Shown: positions 36,188 to 47,300 of the stretch, in pieces | Layout: each line of letters opens with the position of its first letter | Numbering within the stretch: position 1 is the first letter of the stretch | Translations under genes and position numbers: made by a program | Notes under the pieces: generated by a model | Told to the model about the DNA's origin: nothing | What the model saw: the letters and a program-made list of their open reading frames with translations, nothing else | Databases searched by the model: none | Assembly: GCA_033060915.1 (NCBI GenBank) | Contig: CM065389.1 | Coordinates: forward strand, 9,756,001 to 9,820,000 | From: Euryodendron excelsum | Taxonomy: Eukaryota; Streptophyta; Magnoliopsida; Ericales; Pentaphylacaceae | Direction: 5' to 3' | Length of the DNA: 64,000 bases

Positions 36188-36716
36188 CAATCTACTCTCC
36201 AATTGGCTTGTACAGTATTATAGAAGTAGAATTTTTCAAAACAGAGTGCACGGTTGCGCTTGGAGCGGCGAAAAACCTCAAGGAGGCCTTAACTAAAAAA
36301 TTTTAAGTTTTTAGGAGCCAAACTGTAATTTCTAGAAAATATTAGAGTTGAATTGTAATTTTAAGAAATTTTTGGGGTTGAATTGTAATTTTTAGAAGCT
36401 CTGGGATCGAATTGTAATTTTTAAAAAGTTTTGATAATGTGGCAGTTGCTGCTGATTGGGCTATGATATGGCAACTAATTGTGCAATGATGTCACTAATG
36501 TGCAGCGATGTTGTCAGCAATGTTGTCATCTCTTCTCTTACTGGATATCGCCGACGTTGACTCGTCTTATAAAAACTTTGACCCGCTTGTACGGGCCTGT
36601 TTTAACTCCGTTTTTAATACGATTTGTGACGTTGGAGTTGTATCACAATTTTGAGCACTTTGATTTCTAGGTAGTGAGCAAAAATTGCTCTGTTTTTGCT
36701 CCGATAACTCTAACGA

Positions 36717-36729
36717 GGCTTTGATACCA
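36717..36729 (-). other. Primer binding site of the copia element
   Basis: Read on the minus strand, TGGTATCAAAGCC stands two bases after the 5' LTR. It matches the complement of the initiator tRNA-Met 3' end with one change from TGGTATCAGAGCC. Confidence 0.88.
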
Positions 36730-36731
36730 TT

Positions 36732-37121
36732 TGTTGTGCCAAAAATCAAATAATCACCCACAAAATAATGAATTAGAGAAGAAAATTTCAGTATTCACAG
36801 AGAGAAAAATTTTTAGAGGACGAGGCTCTGGACACTCACTCTACTCTACGGCAACTCTAAAATAATAAAAAAAAAAACTCTCTTCAACTTGTTTGCTTGA
36901 TCTACTCTTCTCATTCATCTCAACCCTCTATTTATAGGGGAGGAGAAACACTGTTTGTCAAGGGTTAGCAGCCACCAACCTTGACAATTGGTAGTCAGCA
37001 GTGGGAAAGTAAGAAACCTTCCATCGACGACTTCAGCGGCCGATTTCTCGGAGGTGTGGCGGCTTCCTTCCTTAACGTTTTTGCAGAAATTGCTAACACT
37101 GAGTACGAACCCATCCCAACA
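36732..37121 (-). repeat. Ty1/copia 5' LTR (right copy), 390 bp
   Basis: Diverged copy of 31719-32111. On the minus strand it contains a TATA box (TATAAATAG at 36928-36936), the element's own promoter. Confidence 0.92.
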
Positions 37122-37256
37122 AACAGGTCGATTCTCGGCCGGTGGGTTGTCGGATCAAGACCCATTTGGATGAGCTTCTTCTTCAAATGGGTGTTCCCGA
37201 AATTCTTGATTTCCTTGTCTGTCCGACCTAATGGGCGCGTAGCGATTGCCGACCAT
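37122..37256 (-). pseudogene. R2R3-MYB, 5' part of last exon (before copia insertion)
   Basis: It starts after the acceptor TTCACAAG and completes the Lys codon begun in the previous exon. It encodes the second half of the R3 repeat: [20 protein letters not shown] then [12 protein letters not shown] and [11 protein letters not shown]. Plant MYBs read [24 protein letters not shown] here. Three changes hit invariant sites: LP is PL, Asn is Lys, and the last R3 Trp is Gly. Such changes should weaken DNA binding and suggest pseudogene decay. The copia element begins directly after GACCTGTT at 37122. Confidence 0.88.
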
Positions 37257-37342
37257 CTTGTGAACAAAAAGTAAAACGGTCAAGTTATAAAAACCAAACA
37301 TATATGTATTTCATCAGAATAAAAGGTTGATAAATTAGTTAC

Positions 37343-37472
37343 TTGTTTTCAAGAATGGAATGCAGATGCAGAATTGTTTGCTCTTCTTGTTGAGAAAACT
37401 TTCCTCTCTTGATATCAGGCCTCGGATAATTTGTCCACCTTAACCTACAGCTCTTCCCACGGCCGTTCAGAG
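37343..37472 (-). pseudogene. R2R3-MYB, middle exon (R2 end and R3 start)
   Basis: This exon is exactly 130 bp, the canonical length of R2R3-MYB exon 2, between acceptor CTATGCAG and donor GTAACT. It encodes [20 protein letters not shown] then [20 protein letters not shown] and ENK, the recognition helix of R2 and the first half of R3. Pro replaces Leu in NYLRP. The first exon (MGRxPCC..) is not found between here and 39435, where the Tat elements begin. It could lie beyond the window or be lost. Confidence 0.9.
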
Positions 37473-37527
37473 CTGCATAGGTAACATAACAATTCAGAAA
37501 ATATGTATTGTTGTGCATGCAAAGTTG

Positions 37528-37531
<4 letters not shown>

Positions 37532-37562
<31 letters not shown>
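37532..37562. repeat. (GA)n microsatellite
   Basis: About 15 GA units in the presumed first intron of the MYB fragment. Confidence 0.9.
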
Positions 37563-37565
<3 letters not shown>

Positions 37566-37735
37566 AGTCAGTCCATTTATTTAGATCACCTGCAAGCTAG
37601 GAGAGAGTTCTCCATTGGGCTACATTACAAAGAGATGTCCTTTTCATCAATAAAATGATAAATATATCCCACCCATATCACAAATAACTTTTTTTTTTTT
37701 TTGCGCTAATTGGGTGTTCGGCCAACTTGCATGTA

Positions 37736-38131
37736 TAGGGATGGCAAAATAATTCAACATCTCAGATTCCCGCTTCCCTTCGCCTCTATTGGGACAGGCA
37801 TAGAGTGATACTAATCATGATAGGGTGGGTTTGAAAATAAGGTGCAATTACCCGAATCCGTCCCATTTATACACATATATTAATTTTTTATATATAAATA
37901 TTTTATTAAATGCTATTATTTTGAATTTTTTCTTATTTTGATGATTTTTTCCTTACTTTATCCATGATGTGTTCGAAAAAAATTACTAACATAAAGGAGA
38001 TAGGCACAGGGCGAGGCGAGTATGGGGAGGGGTTAAACATGGTGGGACGGGTATAGGGGAAGGGATTACTATGGCAGGGCGGGGATGAGATAGGGGTCTC
38101 CCGACTCAAACGCGCCTCGTTGCCATTTTTA
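37736..38131. mobile_element. Possible hAT-type MITE, 396 bp
   Basis: The ends are short inverted repeats, TAGGGATGGCAA and, read backwards, TAAAAATGGCAA. Flanking 8-mers TGCATGTA and TGTGTGCA match at five sites and differ by transitions at three, as an old 8-bp duplication might. The interior has a G-rich block (GGGCGAGGCGAGTATGGGGA near 38012) common in dispersed plant repeats. Confidence 0.45.
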
Positions 38132-38139
38132 TGTGTGCA

Positions 38140-39435
38140 CTTTGACTAATTTCGAAATCTGCGTAATCTTTTTTTTCACACAAATTAAATAATTACCGGG
38201 CCAAACATCTTACGAATGGAGAAATTTGTCAACTCAACTACATGAGTAACAAATATGAACTTGTTAGGAAAGTTTTTATTTCAATTATTCTAAAAAGCAA
38301 GCCAATCATCCTAAAAATTAAGTCCATCAATAAAAAATAAGAACATGTGTTTAATTTCAATAAGTTGAGCACACTATATTATCATGTTGACATGTTATTT
38401 CGAATTTATTAAATAATTTCTTTTGTGAGTGTCTCTAAAAAGTTGATAGTACTAAAATATTTCAATACTGAGACCTAAATAACCTTCTTAACACTACGTA
38501 GGTACACTTATATATTTAGAGACATATATAATCCAGCATTTAGAGAACCGTTTCTCACTGCTGCAATATACATACTTCGAGGATATAATTGTCTGTCCAG
38601 ACTAAAGAGATTTAAGGGAGATATTTAACTCTGAATCAAAAGTATGCGAGGACCCAGATGATGTAACACAGAGGGACCCTGCTGCATAGTCAGACGAAGT
38701 TATTCCATGCATGCACGCAACAAGAGCTCAGTTCGTCATTGATATATTGCATGGTTTTCAAATGACTTGCGCGTAAATGTTCAACGCAAACCCAGGAATG
38801 AGAGAGAGTTTCTCCCTATTACACTTCGTACCCTAACCATATATACAGTAATAAACAACAACTAATTGACACAGGCATATAGATATATATACATGTATAT
38901 ATTTATTTATTTACAAACAACTGGGTCCCTACTACAAGGGATTGAAGGGGTTTGAACTTGTGTTAATGGGTTTTACTTTTAATTCATTGAGAAATTACCA
39001 GCCAAACTCGGCACATGCACATACTGAAAAAAGGAAAGAAATGTGCCTGAATGCTCTCAAACTCCTTTATCAAGGTAGGTGTATCAAAAATTTTTTTGTT
39101 CCTATGTAGCATAAAGAAAGAAAAGGAATCATGTATGAAGGTAGTATAATAACCTTACTGAATCATCAGCGGACCCAAAGGGGGCTACGGTCTCCCTAAA
39201 TTTTAAAAAATTCCCTTGCACACCATGTATTTTGTTGGATATTTATGATAAAATAGCTAAGTTGGCCCCTCCAAACCTCAAGTAATTTTACTTTTGTCCT
39301 TCCCAAATTCAAGTAATTTTATTTTGTTCCTTTCAAATTTTTTTCCTAACATTTCACTCATTCCAACATTTTTCGTTTGGTCATGTAATTTTTCGTAATT
39401 TGAGTATATCTTGATTTTAGATTTTTTTCACTCAC
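38140..39435. other. Non-coding stretch, no gene recognised
   Basis: AT-rich intergenic sequence up to the first Tat LTR fragment. No exon of the MYB gene or other gene is identified. Confidence 0.5.
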
Positions 39436-39606
39436 TGTAAGCATCCCATTTTTAACCGCTCGGCAGTCTACACTCCGTTCAGACTTGTTTTCAAGTCATT
39501 GTGGGCATATTCTAATCGAAACCAATTCTCTAGGTCCAAATTCCGTCTTTCCATCGCTTAGCGGGTCTGTCAGGCCCAAATAGAGGCAAAATGACCAAAA
39601 TGCCCT
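39436..39606 (+). repeat. Tat/Ogre-like LTR, first 170 bp only
   Basis: It starts TGTAAGCATCCCATTTTTAA and matches the start of the long LTR at 42279-42450 with a difference about every 12-15 bases, sharing CGCTCGGCAGTCTACACTCC. It breaks off at ...CAAAATGCCC, and the next base is antisense PMD sequence. No polypurine tract precedes it, so it is probably the left (5') end of an internally deleted element. Confidence 0.8.
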
Positions 39607-40912
39607 CCAGCACGGCGCCATAGGTCAACCACCTCCTGGCCAACAGCGTACCCGCCGACTACTACCTTGAACCGGGTGAAGGCACTAACCGAATGGGCTC
39701 CAAAGTGCGCAGCGTAATCCGTATCCGGAGGAAGCAAGAACTCAGCACCTGGTTGACGCTCCTGATAAGGGATGGGCACTCCCGCCACCAGGGCTCCAAA
39801 CATATACGTTGGGCTACCCGGTCACGAGCCCACCTCAAAGCATGAGGATAGAGATCATCCTCAACAACTGCAGGGCAACGCACTGGCAGGTACTCATAAC
39901 TCCACCAGACAAGGAAAGGCCAAAAGCTAGTCATGCTGCCCCAACGAGAAGAAGTTCGAACCCCCATCGATCGAAGAAAGCAGCCAAAAGAAAAGGACCC
40001 CCAGTCCAACTCAGACAAAGCTCCCAGATCGGCTACTATACTTACCAAATGGCACGACACAAGTGACTTGTTGTTGTTGCAGAAGCAGCTAAAGATGATA
40101 TACAACACAAGTCGCCGTCTCATGATATCTCGCCTGGCAGGCGATGGCTCAGTAGCAAAAGTACGCTCACCCTGATTAATCCAAGAGACTGGGAAGGCAA
40201 AACGTTTAGGATGCGGCAAGTCCAACAACAAATAGGCCTCGTCCCTGCTGACTGGGTGCAGGGTGATCCGCTGGCCGACAAAGGAGAGTCCTGTAATAAT
40301 CGCCCAATCTAAAGGAGTGGGGCCTAACCCGAAGCCGACAAAATGGAAGGTCCCAGTCTCCCCGAACCACCTCTCAACAAGTGCTAGTACCAAATGCCGG
40401 TTCAGGCGGTTAGCCTGTAATCCCATAAAGGTGCCAAACCCAATCTCTGCCAAGAAGGCGCGATATGATGGGGCAGCCTGCTGCATGGTCACAAAAACCT
40501 GATGAACAGCCCCTCGGAAAGCTGTATGTACCCGCGGAGGTGGCAAATGCTGTCTGGAGTATACACTAGGATGATAGGCCAGATCCCCGAGTGGTGGGAC
40601 ATCTGGTATCTGTAGATCTCCCAAGTCGGCGTCTGTCTGCCTATGCCTGGAAGAAGCTCTCCCAGAGCCGGTCACCTGATCCTCAAGGCCCGGTACCTCC
40701 TCCTCGATATCAATCTCCTCGGCAAAAGCCTGCTCAATCGGAGGAAAAGGGTCGACAGGTAGTCTACTCCCCTGCCCGCTCTGGCTGGATGAAGATCGTC
40801 CAGTAGATCGTCGACTACCTCTAGATCGACTAGAGCCGCCAGCAGAATCTGTCCAAGCCGCCTTCCCCGAGCGGTGTCTTTTCTCGGAACCGTCATCACC
40901 TGCATCTGCCAT
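39607..40912 (-). pseudogene. Plant mobile domain (PMD) protein, antisense ORF in Tat element
   Basis: The frame starts at ATG 40912 (MADAGDDGSEKRHRSGKAAW), has a long Ser/Arg/Pro-rich disordered N-terminus, and then shows the plant mobile (aminotransferase-like) domain: LALVERWFGETGTFHFVGFG, TPLDWAIITGLSFVGQRITL, and after a likely intron LDWGSFSFGCFLRSMG and YEYLPVRCPAV. The 3' part shifts frame near 39800 (FGALVAGVPIP frame), and coding ends abruptly at the LTR fragment near 39606. PMD proteins occur as host MAIN/MAIL factors and inside Ty3/gypsy and Mutator elements. Extra, sometimes antisense, ORFs between pol and the 3' LTR are known in the Tat lineage, which fits this position. A host-gene origin cannot be excluded. 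Confidence 0.75.
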
Positions 40913-42261
40913 CCTAAAAAGGTAAGCCAAGGTAAGTGATGTTAATATACCATCCATGCAGTTTAAATAACAGTAAAATAAAATAAACAACTAACATAAG
41001 CAAAACAAATAAAAAAAATAAAAAAAAACTTCGAATGATAAGTCAAAACAAATTTCCTACATGCACATCTTGATTTTCCAACTTTAACCCAAGTTTCAAG
41101 GGTTCTCTGCCTTTTTCCATAAAAAAAAAAAAGATTTTATTTCTAAAACTTTAACCAACTATTTCTATAATTTCTATAAATTTCAGCAGAGTCCCGTTTA
41201 AGAATGGCCCCTACAACGCCCATGACATCAACACAAGACGCAGAATGTATACTTTCTAACAATCACATAACAATGGCACCCGTGCACACTTTTCAATTTT
41301 TTAAAATTTTCAAAATACATGTTTTATTTTTCAAATAAATCAACGGTTTTCAAACATCTTTCAAAATTTTTCAAAATCACCTCAAATGTTTTCTAAAATA
41401 TTCCAATCTTTTTTCAAATTTCAAGCTTTAAAAATTTCATCAATTTCTTGAATTTTCTAATTTTTTTCTAATTTTCTAAATATTTTTCTATTTTTCAAAA
41501 AAATCAAAAATTCACCGAATTTTCAAAAATCACGAAACTTAATACGGTTGTTAAATACATTTTTCTAAGGCACATTGCATAAAAACATAGCCAGAAAACC
41601 CAATACACATGCTTGTAGGAACAAATCCCCTACTCCTGCAGAAAGCCCTTTTCGCATAATCATGAAAAATCATTCAAATTCAATCAAACAACCATCAAAA
41701 TGCAAAAACAACATCACCGAAGTGTTCAAAACATATCAAAACATTAATTTCCACTATTCACATGATTCAAACGAAGTTCTACACATCAAAATCAACAAAA
41801 TTTGAAAACTCACCTTTTGGAAGTTCTCCGGCGAAATCTTCTTTTCCGGCGACTTTTCTGGCGACGTGGACTCCTTCCGGCAATCACCCATGGTCCCCAA
41901 GGAGTGTTCCTTCAATTTCCAAGATGGATTCCTCGCAATGCCTCACGAATTTGCGAAAACCCTCCAAAGTGCCGCGGCTGTTCGAACCAGAAATTTTCTG
42001 GTTTTAACTTTAAGTCTGGCGCCACTAGCGGAGGCGCCAGTCCATTTCTGCCAAAGACGCCACTACTAGTGGCGCTAGTTATAAATTCTGGGCAGTTTTG
42101 CCCTTTTTCCCGCCAAAACTCGTTTTCGAAAGCCTTTTTGGCCCATTATCCGTTTTCGACCCCCGTTGTCGAAAGATTTCCAGTGTCCGTCCCTCCGACT
42201 GCCTCGCGGTCAACATGGGACACTTATTCTTATCATTTTCTGTCTTTGACAAGCAAAGACA
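40913..42261 (+). other. Non-coding 3' region of the left Tat element
   Basis: AT-rich and low-complexity (many TTTTCAAA phrases at 41280-41560), then a GC-richer part. At 42014-42085 are dyad motifs of the type GGCGCCACTAGCGGAGGCGCC. The final 90 bp (CTGCCTCGCGGTCAACATGG onward) is shared with the minus-strand copy near 55510-55600. No gene is seen. Confidence 0.55.
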
Positions 42262-42278
42262 GAAAAAAAAGGGGCAGT
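42262..42278 (+). other. Polypurine tract of the left Tat element
   Basis: GAAAAAAAAGGGGCAGT stands immediately before the LTR start TGTAAGCACCCC at 42279. The homologous site on the minus strand (55509-55528) has the same arrangement. Confidence 0.8.
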
Positions 42279-42491
42279 TGTAAGCACCCCGTTTTTGACC
42301 GCTCGGCAGTCTACACTCCGTCCAGACTTGTTTTCAAGTCATTGTGGGCATATTCCAATCGAAACCAATTCTCTAGGTCCAAATTTCGTCTTTCCATCGC
42401 TTCGCGAGCCTGTTAGGCCCAAATCGAGGCAAAATAACCAAAATGCCCTTAGGGGCATTGTCCTTTCCTTTCCGTTTTCAATCCCTCTCTC

Positions 42492-43311
42492 GAGACAGTT
42501 TATTCCTTGAGACGGTTCTATTCCAGGCACGTCTTTTCGGAGACGGTAAGACCCCTTTCCAATCCCACTCTCGAAACAGTTTATTCCTCGAGACGGTTCC
42601 AATCTAGGCACGTCTTTTCGGAGACGGTAAGACCCCTTTCCAATCCCACTCTCGAGACAGTTTATTCCTCGAGATGGTTCCAATCCAGGCACGTCTCTTC
42701 GGAGACAGTAAGACCCCTTTCCAATCCCACTCTCGAGACAGTTTATTCCTCGAGACGGTTCCAGTCCAGGCACCTCTCTTCGGAGACGGTAAGACCCCTT
42801 TCCAATCCCACTCTGGAGACAGTTTATTCCTCGAGACGGTTCCAGTCCAGGCATGTCTCTTCGGAGACGGTAAGACCCCTTTCCAATCCCACTCTCGAGA
42901 CAGTTTATTCTAGGCACGTCTCTTCGGAGACAGTAAGACCCCTTTCCAATCCCACTCTCGAGACAGTTTATTCCTCGAGACGGTTCCAGTCCAGGCACCT
43001 CTCTTCGGAGACGGTAAGACCCCTTTCCAATCCCACTCTGGAGACAGTTTATTCCTCGAGACGGTTCCAGTCCAGGCATGTCTCTTCGGAGACGGTAAGA
43101 CCCCTTTCCAATCCCACTCTCGAGACAGTTTATTCCTCGAGACAGTTCCAGTCCAGGCACGTCTCTTCGGAGACGGTAGGACTCCTTTCCAATCCCACTC
43201 TCGAGACAGTTTATTTCTCGAGACGGTTCCATTCCAGGCGCGTCTCTTCGGAGACGATAAGACCCCTTTCCAATCCCACTCTCGAGACAGTTTATTCCTT
43301 GAGACGGTTCG
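42492..43311 (+). repeat. Ten tandem 81-bp repeats in the LTR U3
   Basis: The anchor AGACGGTAAG or a close variant recurs at 42541, 42622, 42703, 42784, 42865, 42928, 43009, 43090, 43171 and 43252. The spacing is 81 bp except one 63-bp unit. Each unit carries CGTCTCTTCGGAGACG or a close variant, a six-pair stem with a TTCG loop, plus TTCCTCGAGACGGTT. Because 81 is divisible by three, both strands appear open for nearly 300 codons, but this is not a gene. Confidence 0.95.
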
Positions 43312-44377
43312 AGTAGTGAAACTACTCACAAAACCGTTAGAGTAGCAGAAATACTCACAAATAGGTCGATATAGGGAATTGGCAACAAACCCCTGTGTCA
43401 CGATGACCGCCGTTAGAGTGGCGGAAACACTCAAAACCCAGGTTAACACCAGTGTCTGTTAGCCCACTTTGGTGAAAAATGACCAAACTGTCCTTTGGAC
43501 CTTTTCTGAGACTTTCTGGTCAAGATGACCATTTTGCCCCTAAGCATCCGAATGCCCCGGGAACCACACCGGCTCTGGATATCAAACCGGTAATGTCTCG
43601 AGAATACTTTTTATAGTATTCTCAACCTTCTTTTACCTTTTCGGATCATTTCGAGTCAGTTCCGACCAACCTGGTATAAAATGACCGTTTTGCCCCTGGA
43701 GGGCTGGTCTCCTTCTTCGACCACACCGGCTCTGGGTATCAAACCGGTAGCCTCCTGAGACTACTTTTTATAGTGTTCTCAACCTTCCTTTACCTTTCCA
43801 GATCATTTCGAGTCAGTTCCGGCAAACCCGGTACAAAATGACCGTTTTGCCCCTGGTGGGCCAGTCTCCTTTTCTGTCCACGCCGGATCTGGAAATCAAA
43901 CCGGCAACCTTTGGGAACATTCTAAATAATGTTTCCAGATCCCAGGTCTTCTTCCGGGACAGTCCGAGTTCGCCACGGCAGCTTTCCGGTCTGATTGACC
44001 GTTTTGCCCCTAAGGGCCCGGTCAACCTTTCTAACACATCTTATCCTCACTTTTCAAATCAAATACCTCTAGGACACTATTTTAAGTGTTCCTGCTCCTT
44101 TCCGGCCTTCGGGGTAATTCCCGGTTCCTCCAAATCATTCTCGGACTTTCCGGAGTCACTCCTAGTGAAGCCAGGCTAAAAATTGCATGGTAGTCACTAG
44201 TACAGGCGCCCAAATCTAGTCAAAGATACGTTGCTTGCCGACTTATAAAGTTTCCTAACTCGCTGGGGCCATTAGTAGTGGCGCCAAGCCAAGAATTGGC
44301 CTGGCACCACTCCTAGTGGCACCAAGAGCAATTTTGCCCTGGCGCCACTGTAACAGGGGTCAGGTTTGTCCAACCTC

Positions 44378-44385
44378 TATAAATA
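44378..44385 (+). promoter_or_regulatory. TATA box of the giant LTR
   Basis: TATAAATA stands in CCTCTATAAATACAGAGCC, after the GC-richer U3 and before the pyrimidine-rich R/U5. Transcription of the element would start about 30 bp downstream. Confidence 0.65.
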
Positions 44386-47300
44386 CAGAGCCTCATTCAA
44401 CGTGAAAGGGGTCTGTAAACTTAACCTAAAAATTATATATTTCGATATACAGAGCTCGAGCACCTCTAAAACCCTAGTTTCCTTAGGTTTTCCAAACCCT
44501 AGCCACCCTACACAAACCCTAGCCTCCTATACATTTATACACTCCCCCATACACTCATACACTAGCCTTCAACCATCCTTTGAAGACTTGAAGAGCTGCC
44601 ATCTAAAGCTTGAAGACAACCCTGGAAGGTTGAAGAAGAAGATCAAGACGAAGACCGAAGATTGAAGATAAGCAAGGCGCGCAAAATAAAGAAGATATAC
44701 GGTAGGTTTTCTATTTAGATTTTCGCACTTTCCCCCTCTCTCTTCTCTCTCCTAACCCACTTGGGTTTTCTCTATTTTAATCCCCCATCTCTTTTCCCCC
44801 TTTCTTTGCATGTTTGAAACAAGGGGATTCCCGGTCCATGTGTAGGACTGAGCTATTGGAGAGTCATCGTGTTGGGGGCTTTCTTCTAGTCTAACCAAAG
44901 ACCACGTGGGTCCGGCCCCCTTGATTATGTGGTGAAGCCTTAACCTTGTATGTTCACGACCCCAAATTGCATTGTGCATATCATAGTCTTGCATCTTACA
45001 AAAATCGTTTTCAAAGTTGTTTTTCAAATTGCTTTCAAACTTGTTTTCAAAATTGCATCAAAATCTTTTTTTCAAAAACTTGTTTTCAAAACCACAATTC
45101 TAGGGTGATTCTAGCCTTTCCATGGCTAGGGTTGCTTTAGGAAAGTGTTACATTAAAAGTGACATTTTTGGTCTATATTTTCAAATCTTATTGTTTTCCA
45201 AAACCACTTTCTTAAAGTGGTTATAGCCCTCTTATGGCTAGAATCGCTTTAGGAAAGTGAGACGTTTTCATACTTTTCAAAAAAAAAAAAAAAAAACTCT
45301 CTCTTCAAAAATCTCTTCCTAAAAATCTCTTTTTCAACATACTTTCCTAAAACTCTCCTCTTCAAATTTGTTTTCAAAAACTCCCTTCCAAAATCTATTT
45401 TTCAAAACTCTCTTTTTCAATTCCTCTCCAAAATCTTTTTCTCAAAATTCACTTTCTAAAAACACTCCCTAGATTCACCTTCCTAAAAACTCTCTCCAAA
45501 AATCTTTCTAAAAAACTCTCTTTCCAAAAATCTTCCTTCTAGAAACTCCCCTCTAGGATTTTTCCTCCCAAAATCTATGTTTTCAAAAACACACTTTCCA
45601 AAAACTCCCTCTTTCCAAAAATCTTTCCAAAAACTCCTCTCTATGATTCCCTTCTAGAAAACCTTCGTTTCCAAAAACGCACTTTCTAAAAATCTATTTC
45701 CTTAGAGCCCAAGTCAAGCCCTAGAGCTAACAATTAGGAAACCCTAATTTTCTTTCTCAAAAACATGATTTTCAAACTTTGCCCCAAACCTAGGTTTCCA
45801 AAATCTCTTGTTTTCACATTCAAACTATACATGTTTCCAAAACCTCTTTTCTACGTTAGAATTCTACACTTTCAAAACTAGGGTTTCTAGAATCTCTCTT
45901 TCCAAATCCTTGTCAAATCAAATCTTCCCTTTAAGAAATCAAATCCAATCTCCCCGTTTAGGAAACTAGATCCTATCCTCCGTTTTTGGAAACAAAATCA
46001 AACTTTCTCTTTTAGAAGCCAAATTCAATCCTTTTCTAATCTAACTTTTTCTTAATTCAATTTCTTCCTAAATCATAAGTTTCCTAAAGCTAAACTTTAA
46101 ATCTCTCCTTAAATCCAAATCTTTCCTAATTCTACATTCTTTTCAAATCTTAACTTTTCAAGCCTAAGTTTTCAAACTTTTTCTAAACTCAAACCTTTCC
46201 TAATCTCAAGATTTCCTAAAACCCTAAAACTTTCTAAATCTTAAACTTTCTAAATTTCAAATCTTTCTAAATTCTAAACTTTCCAAAACTTCAAAATCTT
46301 TTCAAATCTAAAACTTTTCCAAACTCGAAACTTTCGTAATTCCAACATTTCCTAAACTAAAAACTTTCCTTTTTCAAACCTTTCCCAAAACGAAACTTTC
46401 TTATTTTCAAAACTTCCTTGTTTTTCAAAACTTTCCAAATTCAAAACTTTCCTTTTTCAAACATTCCAAAATTCAAAACTTTCTTAATTTGAAACTTTCC
46501 AAATTCTAAACCTTTTTCAAAACTTCCTTGTTTTCAAAACATTTCTAAATTCAAAACTTTCCGACTTTCAAAACTTTCCTAATTTGGGAACTTTCCTAAT
46601 CTTAAAACCATTCCTTTTTCGAAAACTTTCTATACTCGAAACTTTCCAACTTTCAAAACTTTTCTATTTCAAAAAATTTCCTAATTTGAAAACTTTCCTA
46701 ATTCGAAACTTTCCTAAAGTTGAAACATTCCAAATTCAAAGCTTTCCTAAGTTGAAACTTTCCTAATTCTAAAACCTTCCTAAATCAAACCTTTCCTAAT
46801 TCAAACATTTCCTAAATTCAATATTCCCTAATTTCCTAAACCTTCCAAGTCAAGTCAAATATTTTCTAAGTCTCTTCTCTTTTCTAAGTCTAGGTTTCCT
46901 AAAACCAAGTCTTTCCAAAATCAATCTTTCCAAAGCAAGTCCAATCTTCTCAATTTCAATTTCCAATCTCCTCTTCTAATTTCAAATCAAATCCAATTTT
47001 CAATTCAATTTCTTTCTTCCAATCCAATCTCTTTCTTTAAATCAATCTCTTTTCAATCGGACTCCGGTCCGAACTACGACTGACCTGATTCCCCCAAAGG
47101 GATACGTAGGCAACCTTCATAGGTGCGGTCACAATACTTTTCAAACTTTCAATTCCACCTTCATGGGTGCGGTTTCTAAAATCTTTTCAAATCTCAAATT
47201 CCAATTTACTTTCAACCTTCCAATTTCAAATTTCTATTTCCAAATTTTCAAACTTTCCAATTTCAAATTCCATCTCTTCAAATCAAATTCTTTTCAAATT

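Larger units (their letters stand above)
31719..37121 (-). mobile_element. Ty1/copia retrotransposon, 5.4 kb, inactivated
   Basis: Both LTRs (393 and 390 bp, TG..CA), a tRNA-Met primer site, a polypurine tract and the domain order gag-protease-integrase-reverse transcriptase-RNase H identify a Ty1/copia element. It is inserted in the last exon of a MYB gene in the same orientation. The 5-bp flanks read on the minus strand are CTGTT and TTATT. These differ only by C-to-T and G-to-A, so they are probably a decayed target duplication. Stops, frameshifts and changed catalytic residues make it non-autonomous. Confidence 0.92.

Noticed and set aside
42339..43316. Two long overlapping open frames (297 codons minus, 269 codons plus) with repeated peptide units
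   Set aside because: Both are translations of an 81-bp tandem repeat inside an LTR; the unit length is a multiple of three, so frames stay open on both strands without selection.
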